Origin: Triatoma infestans
Lineage: Eukaryota; Arthropoda; Insecta; Hemiptera; Reduviidae
Length of the DNA stretch: 64,000 bases
Direction of reading: 5' to 3'
Assembly: GCA_011037195.1 (NCBI GenBank)
Contig: JAAEAF010006799.1
Coordinates: 186,001 to 250,000, forward strand
Shown one piece after another: positions 24,826 to 35,867 of the stretch (the stretch's first letter is position 1; each line of letters opens with the position of its first letter). Under the pieces are notes generated by a model. That model was not told where the DNA came from, ran no database searches, and saw nothing but the letters and a program-made list of their open reading frames with translations. The translations under genes were made by a program, and so were the position numbers.

Positions 24826-27800
24826 ATGTATGTCTGTGAACAAAACATATCTGTAGCCGAAAGATTGCAAATAGCTGAAGCTTGAAATTCCGATTATTTA
24901 CTGCTACTGCACCTAACAAAAAAAAATTATTTTTTTTGTTCAAAATCCATCAACCAGAAGTGGGGCTTTATTGTGTTTTTGTTTCTTAATATTTTTGCGA
25001 TATTCTCATAATGGCTGCCACACTCACACAATTATCTATTGTTTATATTTGAAGCATTATTTTTCCTATTTGATGGAAATTAGATATCTGGGGGAACTTT
25101 CCTTTAAATTATTAATTCAGTATAATGTATGGTTCTGTCACTTACATAATATTGAACGTACATTAAATGCATATTATAATTGGGTGGAATGATAAAAAAT
25201 ATGCTTTTGATAATAAGTATCTTGTGGGAGCCAAAGGTTTGAGGGAGTATTCGTACTCACATAGGGTGAAACTTCCCTATGTTTCTCGAGACGGCTATTC
25301 CGTCGCGGAACCTCATTCTAGCCCATCCAACGCGTCCTCGTCGCTGGCTCCGGAAACATCTGCGCTCCACTTTGTGGAAGCGTGGGTGGCTAAGTTGGAG
25401 GGTGAACGCAGAGGGTAGCCTTCGGGCTATTTGGGAACCTAGCACTCCCACGTACCTCAGCTACAATTACAGACTAACAAGTGCAGTGGTTCCCCCGTTA
25501 GGAGTGTGAGTTGGTGGAACTTTTCTGCCCTCTGTTTGGGTCGCCATAATTTATGTGCGGCCTGAATCTCTTGCAGCGAATTCTTTTGCTGCGGAGCCTC
25601 CGTATAGGGGAATTCATGCTCATCACTTACACCTAAACGCCTTAACATTATACACTTACAAATTACACTCTTACACGCCAGTGGCATGTGCTGGTGCCAC
25701 CCACATGTTTGCCGTGTGTGGATACCTGTGTCGTGGGGAAAGGAAGTCCTGGTGATTGAGGGCGCAGGTTCACGCTAGAGGCAAGTTACCTCAGCGGGCC
25801 TGGCAGTCCAACACACCACTTTGGTTCCGGACTCCGCTAAACAGGCGGCCAGAGCCTAACCCAGCTCTGGTCAATCGGCTAGCGTAAAATACGCATGGGT
25901 GAGCTCCTGGGTATTGTGGGCCTTGACTCACAATCCCTGGGCGCTATATCTCTGGTGCAGCTCTGGCGCTTCTTTATAGCGTCCCAAACTGTGAGGCTCC
26001 GTGGAGGGTGGAGAGCTCCGGAGATGAATTCTTTTACTTATTTATGGATAATAGTAAAGTAAAGACTGTTCGTGGCGGATGGCGGGGGCATCCCTAGTGC
26101 ATGCATCTTTGCCAGTCGGAGTGACGGCGCTGTTCTGCTTCGACAGTTTTGCTCTCGGAATTTGGTGGCGGTCTGGGGGTTGGTGGGCGTCGTCGCGACG
26201 TAGTTGTGGCTTCGGCTTACTTCCCTTACGATGGCCCTCTCCTCCTCCTCAGGAGTTGATGGGTTTGGTTCGGTATTTAGAGGCCAGTAACATACCCATT
26301 ACAATAGGATGTGACGCGAATGCGTATCATGTTGTCTGGGGGAGTAGCGGCACCAATGATAGGGGTCGCGCTCTCATGGATTTCCTGATGTGCACGCGAC
26401 TAGAGGTCCCGAAAAGGGATACTGAACCCACTTTTGTTACTAGGATTAGAAGACAGGTCATTGACATTGCTTCTAGAAATTTTAGTGGTTTGATTAAGGA
26501 TTGGAGAGTGAGTCCTGAGGCTTCTATCTCCGATCACAGGATGATTAGGATTAGTCTGAGAATTGATCCAATTACCCTGGCTACTTATAGGAATCCTAGG
26601 AGGGCGGATTGGGGTTTATATTCTAGAATTCTTGAAGATAAACTGACTATCCAATCAGAAGTCCCTGATGGTATAAAGGAATTGGAAAGGAAGGCTGGTA
26701 TTCTTCATGAACACATTAGATCCTCATTTGAGGAGTCCTGTTCTCCCAAGGTGTTTAAGGGTAGTAAGAACCCCTGGTGGTCCTCTTCGTTGGAAAAACT
26801 AAGGAGGCAGGTATAAGAGGCTCATACAGGAAGGCTGTCCTTGTTGATTCCTCGGAATCATGGGATAGTTATAAATATGCTCTGAGGAGAGCCAAGAGAA
26901 ATTCCTGGAGATCCTTTTGTGAGGATTTAAATTTGTTCCAGGAATCATCTAGGCTGGCACGGATTCTTAGTAAAGATAAGGACAGTCAGTTAGGTACCCT
27001 ACGATACGCTGACGATTCCTTTACAGGGAGGGAAGCGGAGACATTGCAGCTTTTGCTTGATACTCACTTCCCGGACAGTATTAATATAAATGCTGCTTCA
27101 TCTTTGGTGGGTGGAAGGAGATTGGATCCTGATGATATATCCACCTTAGATGAGGTAGTCACGCATGATAGGGTAATTTGGGCAGTATAAAGTTTCTCAT
27201 CTTTCAAGTCACCTGGACCGGGGTTTATCCCTGTCTGCTGCAAAATGGCGGGGACGTGCTGACGAAGCTATTTTTAAAGGATGTTTGATGTTTGGTTATG
27301 TACCAACATTATGGAGAGATGTAAGGATAGTCTTTATTCCCAAGCCAAGTTTTTCAAGTTTTCTCTTGAAACCTTTGGAAAGGTGGATAGGTATATTACT
27401 GATGGCCTATTAAGGGACCATCCACTCCATCCTAACCAACATGTTTATATTGTAGGTAAGTCGACCAAGACGCAGTACATTGTCTCGTCGGAAGGATAGA
27501 ATCTGCTCTGGAGATAGGGTGTTTCTTTGATGTTGAGGGGGTATTTGACAAAGTATCGTTTGATGCTCTCGAAGATGCCTTAGTACGAAAAGGTATACAT
27601 TCCGCCTTAATCGATTGGGTAGGTGTCTATCTTACGAGTAGGGTTATACAGGCTTCCCTTGGCGGGCGCAGCATGATAGTACAACCGCGGAGAGGATGTC
27701 CTCAAGGGGGTTGTCTCTCACCAAAGGTGGTGTGCCGTCATGGATGACCTTCTGGTTAGAATGAATTCATCGAGATTTTATGTGCAAGCATATCCCGATG

Positions 27801-30800
27801 ATGGTGTTATTTTATTGTTAGGGCGCTGTCTGTCCACTATTTGGACCTATGCAAAGCGCCCTTAACATGGTATATTTTTGGACACAGAATAAAGGTCTTT
27901 TCATTAATCCTAATAAGACACAGGTAATTCTATTTACTCATAGAAGGAAGATAGTAGGTTTTACAACTCCCAGGTTGTTAGGCACTTCCATACAGGTTAG
28001 TAAATCAGTGAAGTTCCTTGGAGTAGTTCTCGACAGTAAATTGACTGGTCGGAACATGTTAAGACACAGCATCAAAAGGCAGTAATATCCTTTTGGCAAA
28101 GTCGAAGAGTTGTAGGTAAGAGCTGGGGGATCTCTCCCAAGATGATGTTCTGGATTAATTGCATGGTTATTAAACCGAATTTATTAAATGCGGCTTTGGT
28201 GGTGGCGTCGCATTGAAACACGATCCGCCAGACAGCTGCTGGAGGATATCCAACGCTTGGCTTGTCTGGCGGTGACTGGTGCGTTTCGGACTACACCGAC
28301 CGCATCTATGGAAACTTGTTGGGAATTCCACCTCTTTTTATGGAGGTGAAAAACCAGGCAATGAAAGCCTGTTACAGAAATAAACCAGGCAGGTTTTTGG
28401 CAGGGTAAGCGATATGATCATTCTACCATCTATCGCGTTATGGTCATTCTTCCATTACAGGTTTCCCTTCTGATAGGGTGTTGATCACTCCTACAGAGTT
28501 AGATTGCCTTCTAGGGAAGATTGGTCAACCCTGGGTCCGCTGGGGTGATTCCTGAGAATTATCTCCGATGCTACACGGACGGTACCAGGATGGATAGTAT
28601 GTCTGGGGCTAGCGTCTATTTTGAGACGGGAGACCATTTGGTGGTGTCTCTTGGTGAGTGGGCCACCGTTTTCCAAGCTGAGGTATATGCAATTCTTTGT
28701 TGTATTTTGGATGAGAGGGTGCGTAACACTAATTTAAATGGTGTTTGTATCTGCTCGGATAGCCAGGCTGCGTTGCAGGCGCTTAGTTCGTGTGTCTTCA
28801 CTTCCAGATTGGTGTTGGAATGTTCTAAAAGACTGGAAGATCTTTCTCCACTGAAGGATGTGCTTCTGTCTGGGTTCCAGGTCATATGGGAATCTTTGAG
28901 AATGAGGAGGTGGATAGGTTTGCCAAATTAGGCGCCTCTCTCCTTTTCATTGGTCCCGAGCGTGCTATTGGTGTGTCTTCTGGCACATGTCTGTCAGGCT
29001 TGCATGACCTCACAGCACTCATCTTTATGGATGAGTGCAATGGGTTGTCGGCAGTCTAAGATGCTCATTGCGGGTCCGGACCGGGCTGTGAGTAGGGGGG
29101 TCCGATGTCTTTCACGGACTCTATCAGGCATCAGGTTGGCTTCCTCACTGGACATTGTGGCTTAAGGAGACAACTCTATACAATGAGACCATTATCCTTA
29201 CCCCTTTTGTAGAGTTTGTGAGACGGAGGAGGAAACATCCATGTATCTAATGACGGATTGTTTGGACTGTGAGGAGATTAGGTTTAGGACTTTCGGCCAG
29301 AATAGGATATCGGTAGAGGATTTTAAGCTATGTCCCTTTAAGGTTTTGGTCAGATTTGTTCGGTCTGTGGTGATGGGTAAAACCTGGGCCTGGACTTTTG
29401 TTCCAGACCCAGTAGTTGTTATTCTTTAGGGGTAGCTATATGGGCCTAGGGAGGCTTTGGATAGCGTAGGGTTTTGCCCTCCCCTTCTTTGAGTAATAAT
29501 AATAATGTATCTTGTGTGTATTGCCCGTGTTATGTAGTGAATGGATAAAATGTGATGTGATATTGTGATGTAACAAAGGTTTGTATACGAAACAACAAAC
29601 TTAAAAACAGTAGCACTAACCTAGTCACAACAATATGATGATTAATAGAATGATTTAAAGATATTGCAAGCGCTCTTCCAATTTGCATATCTGGACATGT
29701 CTTCATCAGCTTCTGAGCTCGTACTGCTGCATTTCTCACTGTTACGCCAACAACTTTCAATTGTACTACAATCTCTTCGGATATGCAAAGAAATGTTAAA
29801 TCAAATCCGAACACTGAACAGGGCACTGTGAATATTGTTATATATTGGTTCACTAAACAACATATCCTAACCAACGTGCCTGTTGTATCAATTGGATACC
29901 AAGTCTGTACAGCAAGGTACCTGAAAATAACAGAATCTTATAGATTTACACCCAATTGTTTTTTGCTTTTACACCAATTTGATACGGATTTATAAATGGG
30001 ATTAATACCTATTCATTCCGTCAAAATCATTAGTGTAATCAACTTTTTGTATTAGATGAATTATTATTGGTCGAACAAATGCAATGACACTCATGGTAAT
30101 CATTACCAAAGTAACAAATATCTATAAAATAAATAAATATATTTCTATAAATACATTATGAATATGATATGTAGGCAGCAGGTATAATAGCCTTCTTGCC
30201 CTTAAGAGAAATGAGCTACTCACTTCTTTGGCATCTTGACATCCCCAGCAATACTAATAACATAATAACACTTATACAGAATTCCCTAGAACTCACACTA
30301 CTACTTGGCCTGCAGAGGTACATAACTGATATGTGCAACACTTGGGTTTAGGAAACCCAAAGTCAACTTTAGCCCATCACATATACCCTCAATCATGCTT
30401 ACACCTTATACTATAAGCACCGATTCATAAAGTAGCCATTCTCTCTACATACTGCAGTGTAATTGAACCGGGAAAATGATATAAGAGAATATGGTCATTC
30501 TCTTATACACTGTATACATTAATTGTATAGAAAATACTGCAACGGTTAAATTGATGAACTAGCAAAGAGTAGTGTGATAGAGAAATAGACTAAACTGACG
30601 ATTATGATATCTTCTTGATGTAATCTTGAACGGTATAATTTGCATGATCCTAGTTGAGAATAACGCGCTATTGTATACGTTTTCTCAACTTCTCTAATAC
30701 TACTTATCCTGGATCACTTTCTCTGCCAGAATCTTATCTATTTGTGGTAGGGGAGCATGTCTGGCCTCACATGACGTACAGAGCTTGTGGGCGGTGCCTT

Positions 30801-33702
30801 ATGGTTATGATACAGGCAAGGCATGCTAAAATACGTCTCGGCAATCCATTCATGTCTACACCAAGAAGTTCATATTCTTTGCTAGTTCAACATTGTAAAG
30901 TTATGGTAGTATTTATACTAATTAATATGTAGAGTGGTCAATCTGTTACTTTTCTAGAATCTAACTATCTACATTTTATATTTTACTGCTCACTCTTGTG
31001 TACAATTTTTTTCTAGCTTTAGCATCCCTTGAGATATCTTGTGCTTTCCTCAGAGAATCATCATCCAGAGTATCCCCATAATCGTATACACCCTCGCCTA
31101 ATGATCTGAAAGTTTGAATGATATATAAAAGTTTGCGCAATATATAAAATAAATAAAGTGAACCGTTTTGGCAAATAAAGCTCATTTCAGTGTAAAGGTG
31201 ATAGACGTGCTGCCTACTGCAGTGCAGCTTTTTGTTCATTGTAATATTACAGAGCCAAGGTTTCTTTTCTTAAATAAAGCATCTTATTTGCTAATATGCT
31301 CGTAATTCATTAATGACTTCTAAGCTAAGGGGCATCTACATTTATCATGTTAACAATATTGAAATAATACATAAAATTTATTATATATGAATGCATATAT
31401 CTAAAAGCACTTGTTGCGGTTGCTGCTGTGAGGTGCACTTATTTATAAGAACCCTGTAATGGAAATTTGTGCCCTACACAAAGGAGAACAGGAGATTTAA
31501 ACAAGTGAGAGGTACATGAAATGAAACAGGCACGCCCTTGCTCTCCTCTTCAGGGGCACGGAAATTTTCAACATAAGTGGCAATAGCTGAAGTTATTCTT
31601 CTCGACAAAATGAGTAAAGCTTCGTTTAGAATATTCACAACTAAGGAATTTCTCCTTTAGCATCTCTTGGGCAAGGAAGGAAGGCTGTGAGAGAAACAAA
31701 GTATTTAATGGTTTATAATTAATCTATTTAACCACATATTTAACCATATCATTATTATTTGTAAAAAATTGATATGAAAACCTCATTCTCTTACAGCAAT
31801 TTATAAGGTTATATAATTAACGAACTTCAAACACATAATTTTAACTAATGTTTAATTGTCTTCAATGTTTATCACTAGAAAATCTAAACTTAATAAAAAG
31901 ATCATTCTGAGGGAAACATGACTTCCCCTTTCTGAAATAAACTTTCTCAAACAAAGTTACAAACATAATTATATGTCTCTGTGTGTATAGTTATTATATT
32001 AAGTTTAATGAAACCAATGCAAACATTATGGAGAAAATTATAAAAACTGTTCATTAAGATCGTACTTCCGGTCAGCTGATTTACTTAAAACTTGGAATTT
32101 TGGCAAAACATTTAATTCTTATTAGGGGAGCGATTAGTTAAGTGGTTAGCACGTTGGTTAAGGCGCGTCAGCATGTATGGCCATTGGCGCCCGCAGCCTC
32201 TTCAGTGTACTGCCAGCCTCCGGATGGTTTTCTCTGCATCACAGACAGTGAGCTGTAGAGGCTCCTAGGAGGAGAAGATATATAAGGGCAGCACTGCTGG
32301 ACTCAAACCTATGAACTTCACATGGGATTTCAGCACGCTACCATTGAGAAAATCCCTTTTCCTTCTATTGATATCCATTCTACCACTATTGATATGTATA
32401 TTGATAATGACTCTTGGATATGTCAGTTTTTAAAATATCAATGTGTTTTAATTAATCAAAAATGATTAGTTAATGTTAAAACATTGCGCAATTAATATAA
32501 AAATAATATTGATAATAATAGCAATAATAATAAGCTGAAGTTGAGGGAACGCCTGGTTGGATAGATGCAGCAGAATGTAGTTCTTCATTTCTGTCTCATA
32601 ATCAGGGATGTGTGAATGAGAGAAAGAGGATTGATCAAAATCAAGAAAAAGGATGGTGTTTCCTTTGTATATGGGCTGCGAAAATTATAATATTTCGGGT
32701 AAGGTCATAAATAAAATATTTATGGCTTGTCCATATTTGGAGAGAGATTCCCCCTATTTTTCAGAGAAAATATTAATGTGAAATCTTGAGGCGAATGCAC
32801 CAGTCCAGCGAGTGAGCATTGCTCATTGTTTACGGAGCCCTTTTTTGAAAAATTGATTACCAGTAGATAGGGACAACAAGAAGTTATTAATTTAATAATT
32901 ATAAAAAGATAATAATATAAACATTTAAAATAAACCAATATTTACCTCATAATAGATTCTATTTTTGATCTCACCAGTAAAAAATTTATTATCATTATAC
33001 ATGTGATACTGAGAACCACAATAAAATGTAAACTTTCACACATTATTGCCAAATCTTGTGTGTTTATAACATAAACTGTGCATGCAAATATGAATATTTG
33101 TGACGGAGCGGATGTTAGATGTAACAATGATATGATCCAATTGCCAGGGAACGCTGAAAATTGTTAACAAATATTTTAGAAAATAGGATTGCTTGGATTA
33201 AATATAAATTAGCATTTAACGTAATTGTATTCTTACAGTGATAGTGTCCACCTAAAGCCATGTAAAATCCATTATTATCCAAGAATCCTTTCTTCATTGG
33301 ATCTAGTTTAACTTCTGAATCATCATCTTTCAAATCACCTTTAATATAGTTAAACAGATTATTTAACTGGAGAATTCGGTGTATAAAAAACAAAACAAAA
33401 ATAAGGATTTTGTGAGCGAGAAGTGTGGAAAGCAGGTTAGCAATGTTCCCTTACAGGGTTTATTACTAAGAAAGAAAAATTTGGGGAATGTTACTTACAT
33501 TAAAATTATCATTTTGTATAACTGCGTACAACCCGTAAAATAAATAAATCTAAATAATTTATAATAATAAATCCAAAATAAAAATAAGAAAATGGTTTAA
33601 TAATAATAAAATCAAATAATAAATACTTCCTACCAAATATCCACCAATTATCGCTAGTAGTGCTTTTAGTAGTTTTGGCCTTGCGCCAGAACATTTTATC
33701 AG
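20688..33702 (-). CDS. Odorant receptor OR-1 (7tm_6), ten exons
   Basis: Ligand-binding subunit of an insect odorant-gated channel, acting with a co-receptor (Orco) in sensory neuron membranes; this is family knowledge. Exons in transcript order: 33702-33634, 33366-33237, 33153-32946, 31105-30994, 30121-30009, 29920-29621, 24653-24554, 23016-22912, 22770-22615, 20738-20688. All junctions are GT/AG, phases agree, and there are no internal stops over 447 codons. Seen: two membrane segments in exon 3; FDGMNRYLAVQTWYPID across exons 5/6 (second outer loop); SLNHSINHHIVVTRLF across 6/7; FLFCWYGEQIKQA then YDSDW across 8/9; and the 7tm_6 C-terminus ANVLRSAYSYFNLL across 9/10. A stop follows AYSYFNLLNASK. 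The start is unsettled: exon 1 (23 codons) has no ATG, so a further upstream exon is likely; the first in-frame ATG is in exon 2 (about 33294), giving about 400 residues. The ligand cannot be predicted. Confidence 0.88.
20815..22385 (+). mobile_element. TIR element with nested SINE, in the last OR-1 intron
   Basis: 5' end ACTTTCTCTCACTGCA at 20815; the 3' end is decayed (TTAGAGAAAG near 22373). The copy at the same place in OR-2 (39849-41435) keeps a better 3' end, AGCAGTAAGAGAAAGT. A family-B SINE lies inside both, so the nested structure predates the segmental duplication. Confidence 0.6.
21911..22252 (+). mobile_element. SINE family B (tRNA-like head)
   Basis: Head reads GTTGGTTAAGTGGCTAGCGC with box B GGTTCTATTCC at 21963-21973, followed by TTGACCCAGCATCGTGATAA and a long unique tail ending near a C-run at about 22253-22263. 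This family is distinct from family A in head and tail. The counterpart in the duplicated segment is 40929-41262; a more decayed one is at 45696-45910. Confidence 0.65.
22401..22563 (+). mobile_element. 163-bp retroposed insert present only in the OR-1 copy
   Basis: AAGGATAAAAT flanks it at 22390-22400 and 22564-22574, and it ends in an A-run next to the right duplicate. The OR-2 segment shows the empty site near 41441-41455. The insert is not recognised as any known RNA. A short frame in it could mimic a final OR exon, but see the rejected list. Confidence 0.65.
24785..24834. repeat. TG/TATG microsatellite in OR-1 intron 7
   Basis: A (GT)n run passes directly into (TATG)n. The equivalent place in OR-2 (about 43500-43530) keeps only a short CA-type remnant. 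Confidence 0.8.
26079..26816 (+). pseudogene. LINE APE-type endonuclease fragment
   Basis: About 245 codons are open, but the N-terminal 50 or so are out of frame with the family. Read in another frame, that stretch gives LFVADGGGIPSACIFASRS and a VVVASAYFPYD-like block. In frame come ITIGCDANAYHVVWGSS (about 26300-26350), NDRGRALMDFL, PTFVTRIRRQVIDIAS and ASISDHRMI. The D-N pair in CDANAYH and the SDH triad element of the APE fold are therefore present. The catalytic Glu of the N-terminal QEPW block is absent because of the internal deletion upstream, so it cannot be an active nuclease. Confidence 0.8.
27189..28480 (+). pseudogene. LINE reverse transcriptase, frameshifted
   Basis: Motif A FFDVEGVFDKVSFDAL lies near 27521-27570, motif B RRGCPQGGCLSPKV near 27690-27730 and motif C AYPDDGVILLLG near 27788-27823, where the usual YADD reads YPDD. 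The thumb block GLFINPNKTQVILFTHRRK and VKFLGVVLDSKL lie at 27893-28045. RTTPTASMETLLGIPPL-type sequence near 28285-28345 leads to the RNase H. Stops interrupt it at several points. Confidence 0.85.
28521..29170 (+). pseudogene. LINE RNase H domain, frameshifted
   Basis: Catalytic blocks in order: CYTDGTRMDSMSGASVYF (first Asp, about 28570), FQAEVYAILC (Glu, about 28674), ICSDSQAALQAL (Asp, about 28750), then after a frameshift near 28870 VPGHMGIF and NEEVDRFAK (final Asp, about 28905). All four acidic positions are readable, though not in one frame. Confidence 0.85.
31480..31670 (-). other. Unassigned short frame, OR-1 intron insertion
   Basis: About 58 codons are open on the minus strand, including IATYVENFRAPEEESKGVPV. 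They are preceded by an AG that could serve as an acceptor and end in a TAG. The composition looks more protein-like than the surroundings. It does not match OR sequence, lies in an insertion absent from OR-2, and fits none of the OR phases. It may be a captured gene piece or an unknown element. Confidence 0.3.
32125..32362 (-). mobile_element. SINE family A copy nested in another tRNA-like fragment
   Basis: The minus-strand tail block (AGTACACTGAAGAGG region near 32200) and a decayed tRNA head near 32300-32350 are readable. To the left, a plus-strand piece TTAGTTAAGTGGTTAGCACG resembles another tRNA-like head cut by this insertion. Confidence 0.55.
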
Positions 33703-34375
33703 CTTGAAAGGTGAATACGAATCCTACTATGAAACAAGACGCAATACAAGACTGCCAAACATTGATATCTTGCATATGCCGTATGGAATATGTATATAGA
33801 TAATGGAGGATGATAGATGTGTAATTGAGCTATCATTTTTTTTTGCAAAGTGTTAATTTAGAATATCCCAGCCAATCATAGATTTCCAATATTATTTACT
33901 GCATTTTTTAATAGATAATCTTTGCAAAAGTGGATTGTATCCATCAAATGCAAAAAACGTTAGCTACTTTATGTTTATTAGAATATTAACATTAGAATAG
34001 ATATGTGGCTATTTGAAGGGTGTTTATTTTTTATTTAAATTTATGATGCAATTCTACGAAAACATATCAGCTGTTTTCAAGGTGAAGATAATCTGTGTGA
34101 CGAATAAAAAGAAATTGGAATTATTAGCATTAATAATGGGAGTTAGAGCTACTTATCTAAAACGTGTTATCTTTTTATGGATACTTTATATGGTAAGAAA
34201 CCCATATTACTATCTCTACAGTTTTATTGATTTGAATTATTCAAATGTGTTTCCATATCGTTAGTTAAATAGTTTTTTTTAAAGGTATTTTGCTTAAGCT
34301 TATATTAAGTTGAAATAAATGTAGATAATGTGAAGAAACTATAAAAAAAAATTAATGAAAATTAGATTTATAATT

Positions 34376-34656
34376 GAGAAGCGATGTTATAAGACATTGT
34401 ATTAACAGAAGCAAAATTCAGCGATTCATAATTTTAATTCAGAGAACACATGAACACTGAGTTAGTAGGTAATGATTCTGCTGTATTAGTCATGGATTAG
34501 ATTAACGGGGAATCCCTTAATATTGGGTTTTAGTGGATGGATTTATAACAATTTCTGGAATTCTTGATATAGAAGAAATTTTTTTTTTTCTTTTGGATAC
34601 CAGATTGCAGTGAGTCTAGCATATCTGATGAGTTATTTCTCAGTAACACTCACACA
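34376..34656. other. Intergenic, right of the first duplicated segment
   Basis: Similarity to the OR-2 segment ends near 34375 (counterpart near 51215). Nothing recognisable follows until the TIR element at 34657. Confidence 0.4.
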
Positions 34657-35397
34657 ACTTTCTCTTACTGGAGTTTACACAGTTGTAAATGGTAAATTTT
34701 CTTCAAACTTATACCTTTTACTAAATATTTGCTTGTCTTTAATTTTGTATCAATCGGAGAGTATAACTTAATAAAATGACTTTATTGAGGAAACCAAACA
34801 CTCCCCCCCCGTGCGTCCAAATTTTTTTAAATGAACTTTCTACGAAAAAAGTTCCCAATAAAAGTGATAGGTCTCTGTATTCATTGTTAGAGTATAAAAT
34901 TTAATGAAATCAGTCTACTTTTATCGACGAATCTAACCAACAATAACTTTTCAGTAAAAATGCACTTCCGACCCAAAAATCACCTTAAATGAATTTTCCC
35001 AAAGAAATGTTTAAATAAAAGTTGTAGGTTTTTGTATGTGTAGTTTATTATACTAAAGTTTAAAGAAAATCGATCAAAGATCGACGATCGATGGAGCTGT
35101 TTTCATCGATGGAGTTGTTTTCGAGAATATCGTTGAAAAATCCATTCAATGAAGGGGAACTTCCTGTCGGATGCCAAACTTGATACCAATACGGAATATT
35201 AATTTCAAACTTTCTGGGACTTTTAGTTTTTGTGCTATACTGTTCACACTCACACACACACACACACACACACAGACCACTTTCTAAAAACCATTTTTTA
35301 GACACAGGGGACCTCAAAACGTGTATTTCCGGTGATAACAAGATATCGAAAATTTGACACAATTACAATACTTCCTCTAACAGCGATTAGAGAAAGT
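34657..35397 (+). mobile_element. TIR element, 0.74 kb, one internal repeat unit
   Basis: Borders ACTTTCTCTTACTG (34657) and GATTAGAGAAAGT (ends 35397). Contains a single ACTTCCG landmark near 34965, against two or three in the longer copies, and a CA tract at about 35250-35272. No coding capacity. Confidence 0.7.
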
Positions 35398-35867
35398 GAA
35401 CATCTACTATGACTGAAACAATTACTTATCTTTCTTTTACTTCTATTCTCGCATATTGAATGACAAAATTTTTTTAAAATAAAATCTTTGCAGTACGTGT
35501 ACAATTGCATAACTTTGGCTGATGTTTCGGAATAATATAATTGGCTCTCCAATTTATACATAATTAATAATGTAGAGTGTTCAGGCAGTTACATTTACTA
35601 GTATCTAACTATCTGCATTTTATAATTTACTACTCACTTTTGTGTACAATTTTTTTGCAGGTTTAGCATTCCTTGAGATATCTTGTTCTATCTTCAGAGA
35701 ATCGTCATCCGCATATCTCCATATTTTATATAAGTGATAGAATTGTAAAAAATACTAAAATGGCACATTAGAGGAAAGTCTAACGTCACCTCTCCCTCAA
35801 AAAACCTCTAAAATGAATTGGCCCTGAAAAATGCAACAATTAAAAGTTATAACTCTTTATATAAGTA

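Larger units (their letters stand above)
25227..29506 (+). mobile_element. 4.3-kb APE/RNase H LINE in OR-1 intron 6, 10-bp target duplication
   Basis: Flanked by GTATCTTGTG at 25217-25226 and 29507-29516. The OR-2 intron joins the two flanks without the element (near 47730), apart from the target site. It is clearly more GC-rich than the surrounding DNA. Order: about 830 bp of 5' leader, an abrupt junction near 26045-26065 into the middle of an APE-type endonuclease, reverse transcriptase, RNase H, a cysteine-rich C-terminus (PFCRVCETEEETS, about 29205), and a short AAT-repeat 3' end. ORF1 and the endonuclease N-terminus are missing. The domain set fits the I/LOA/R1-type LINEs; the clade is not decided. 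Two 3' fragments of the family occur at 13040-13690 and 36975-37665. Confidence 0.85.
31390..32712. mobile_element. 1.3-kb insertion in OR-1 intron 3, mixed repeats
   Basis: OR-2 lacks this block: its intron runs directly from the counterpart of 31385 to that of 32712 (near 49615-49640). It holds an unidentified minus-strand frame (31480-31670), a TIR-element interior piece (about 31915-32125) and SINE pieces (32125-32362). Confidence 0.6.

Noticed and set aside
25167..25755. Several overlapping frames of 66-83 codons
   Set aside because: They lie in the GC-rich LINE leader, where stops are rare by composition, and none shows a domain.
31480..31670. Additional coding exon of OR-1
   Set aside because: Exons 3 and 4 already join in phase and preserve the OR sequence, and the block is absent from OR-2.
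33509..33775. First OR-1 exon starting with ATG in the frame DINVWQSCIASCF
   Set aside because: That frame cannot join exon 2 without a stop, and OR-2 lacks the ATG. The overlapping 69-bp exon in another frame fits both genes.
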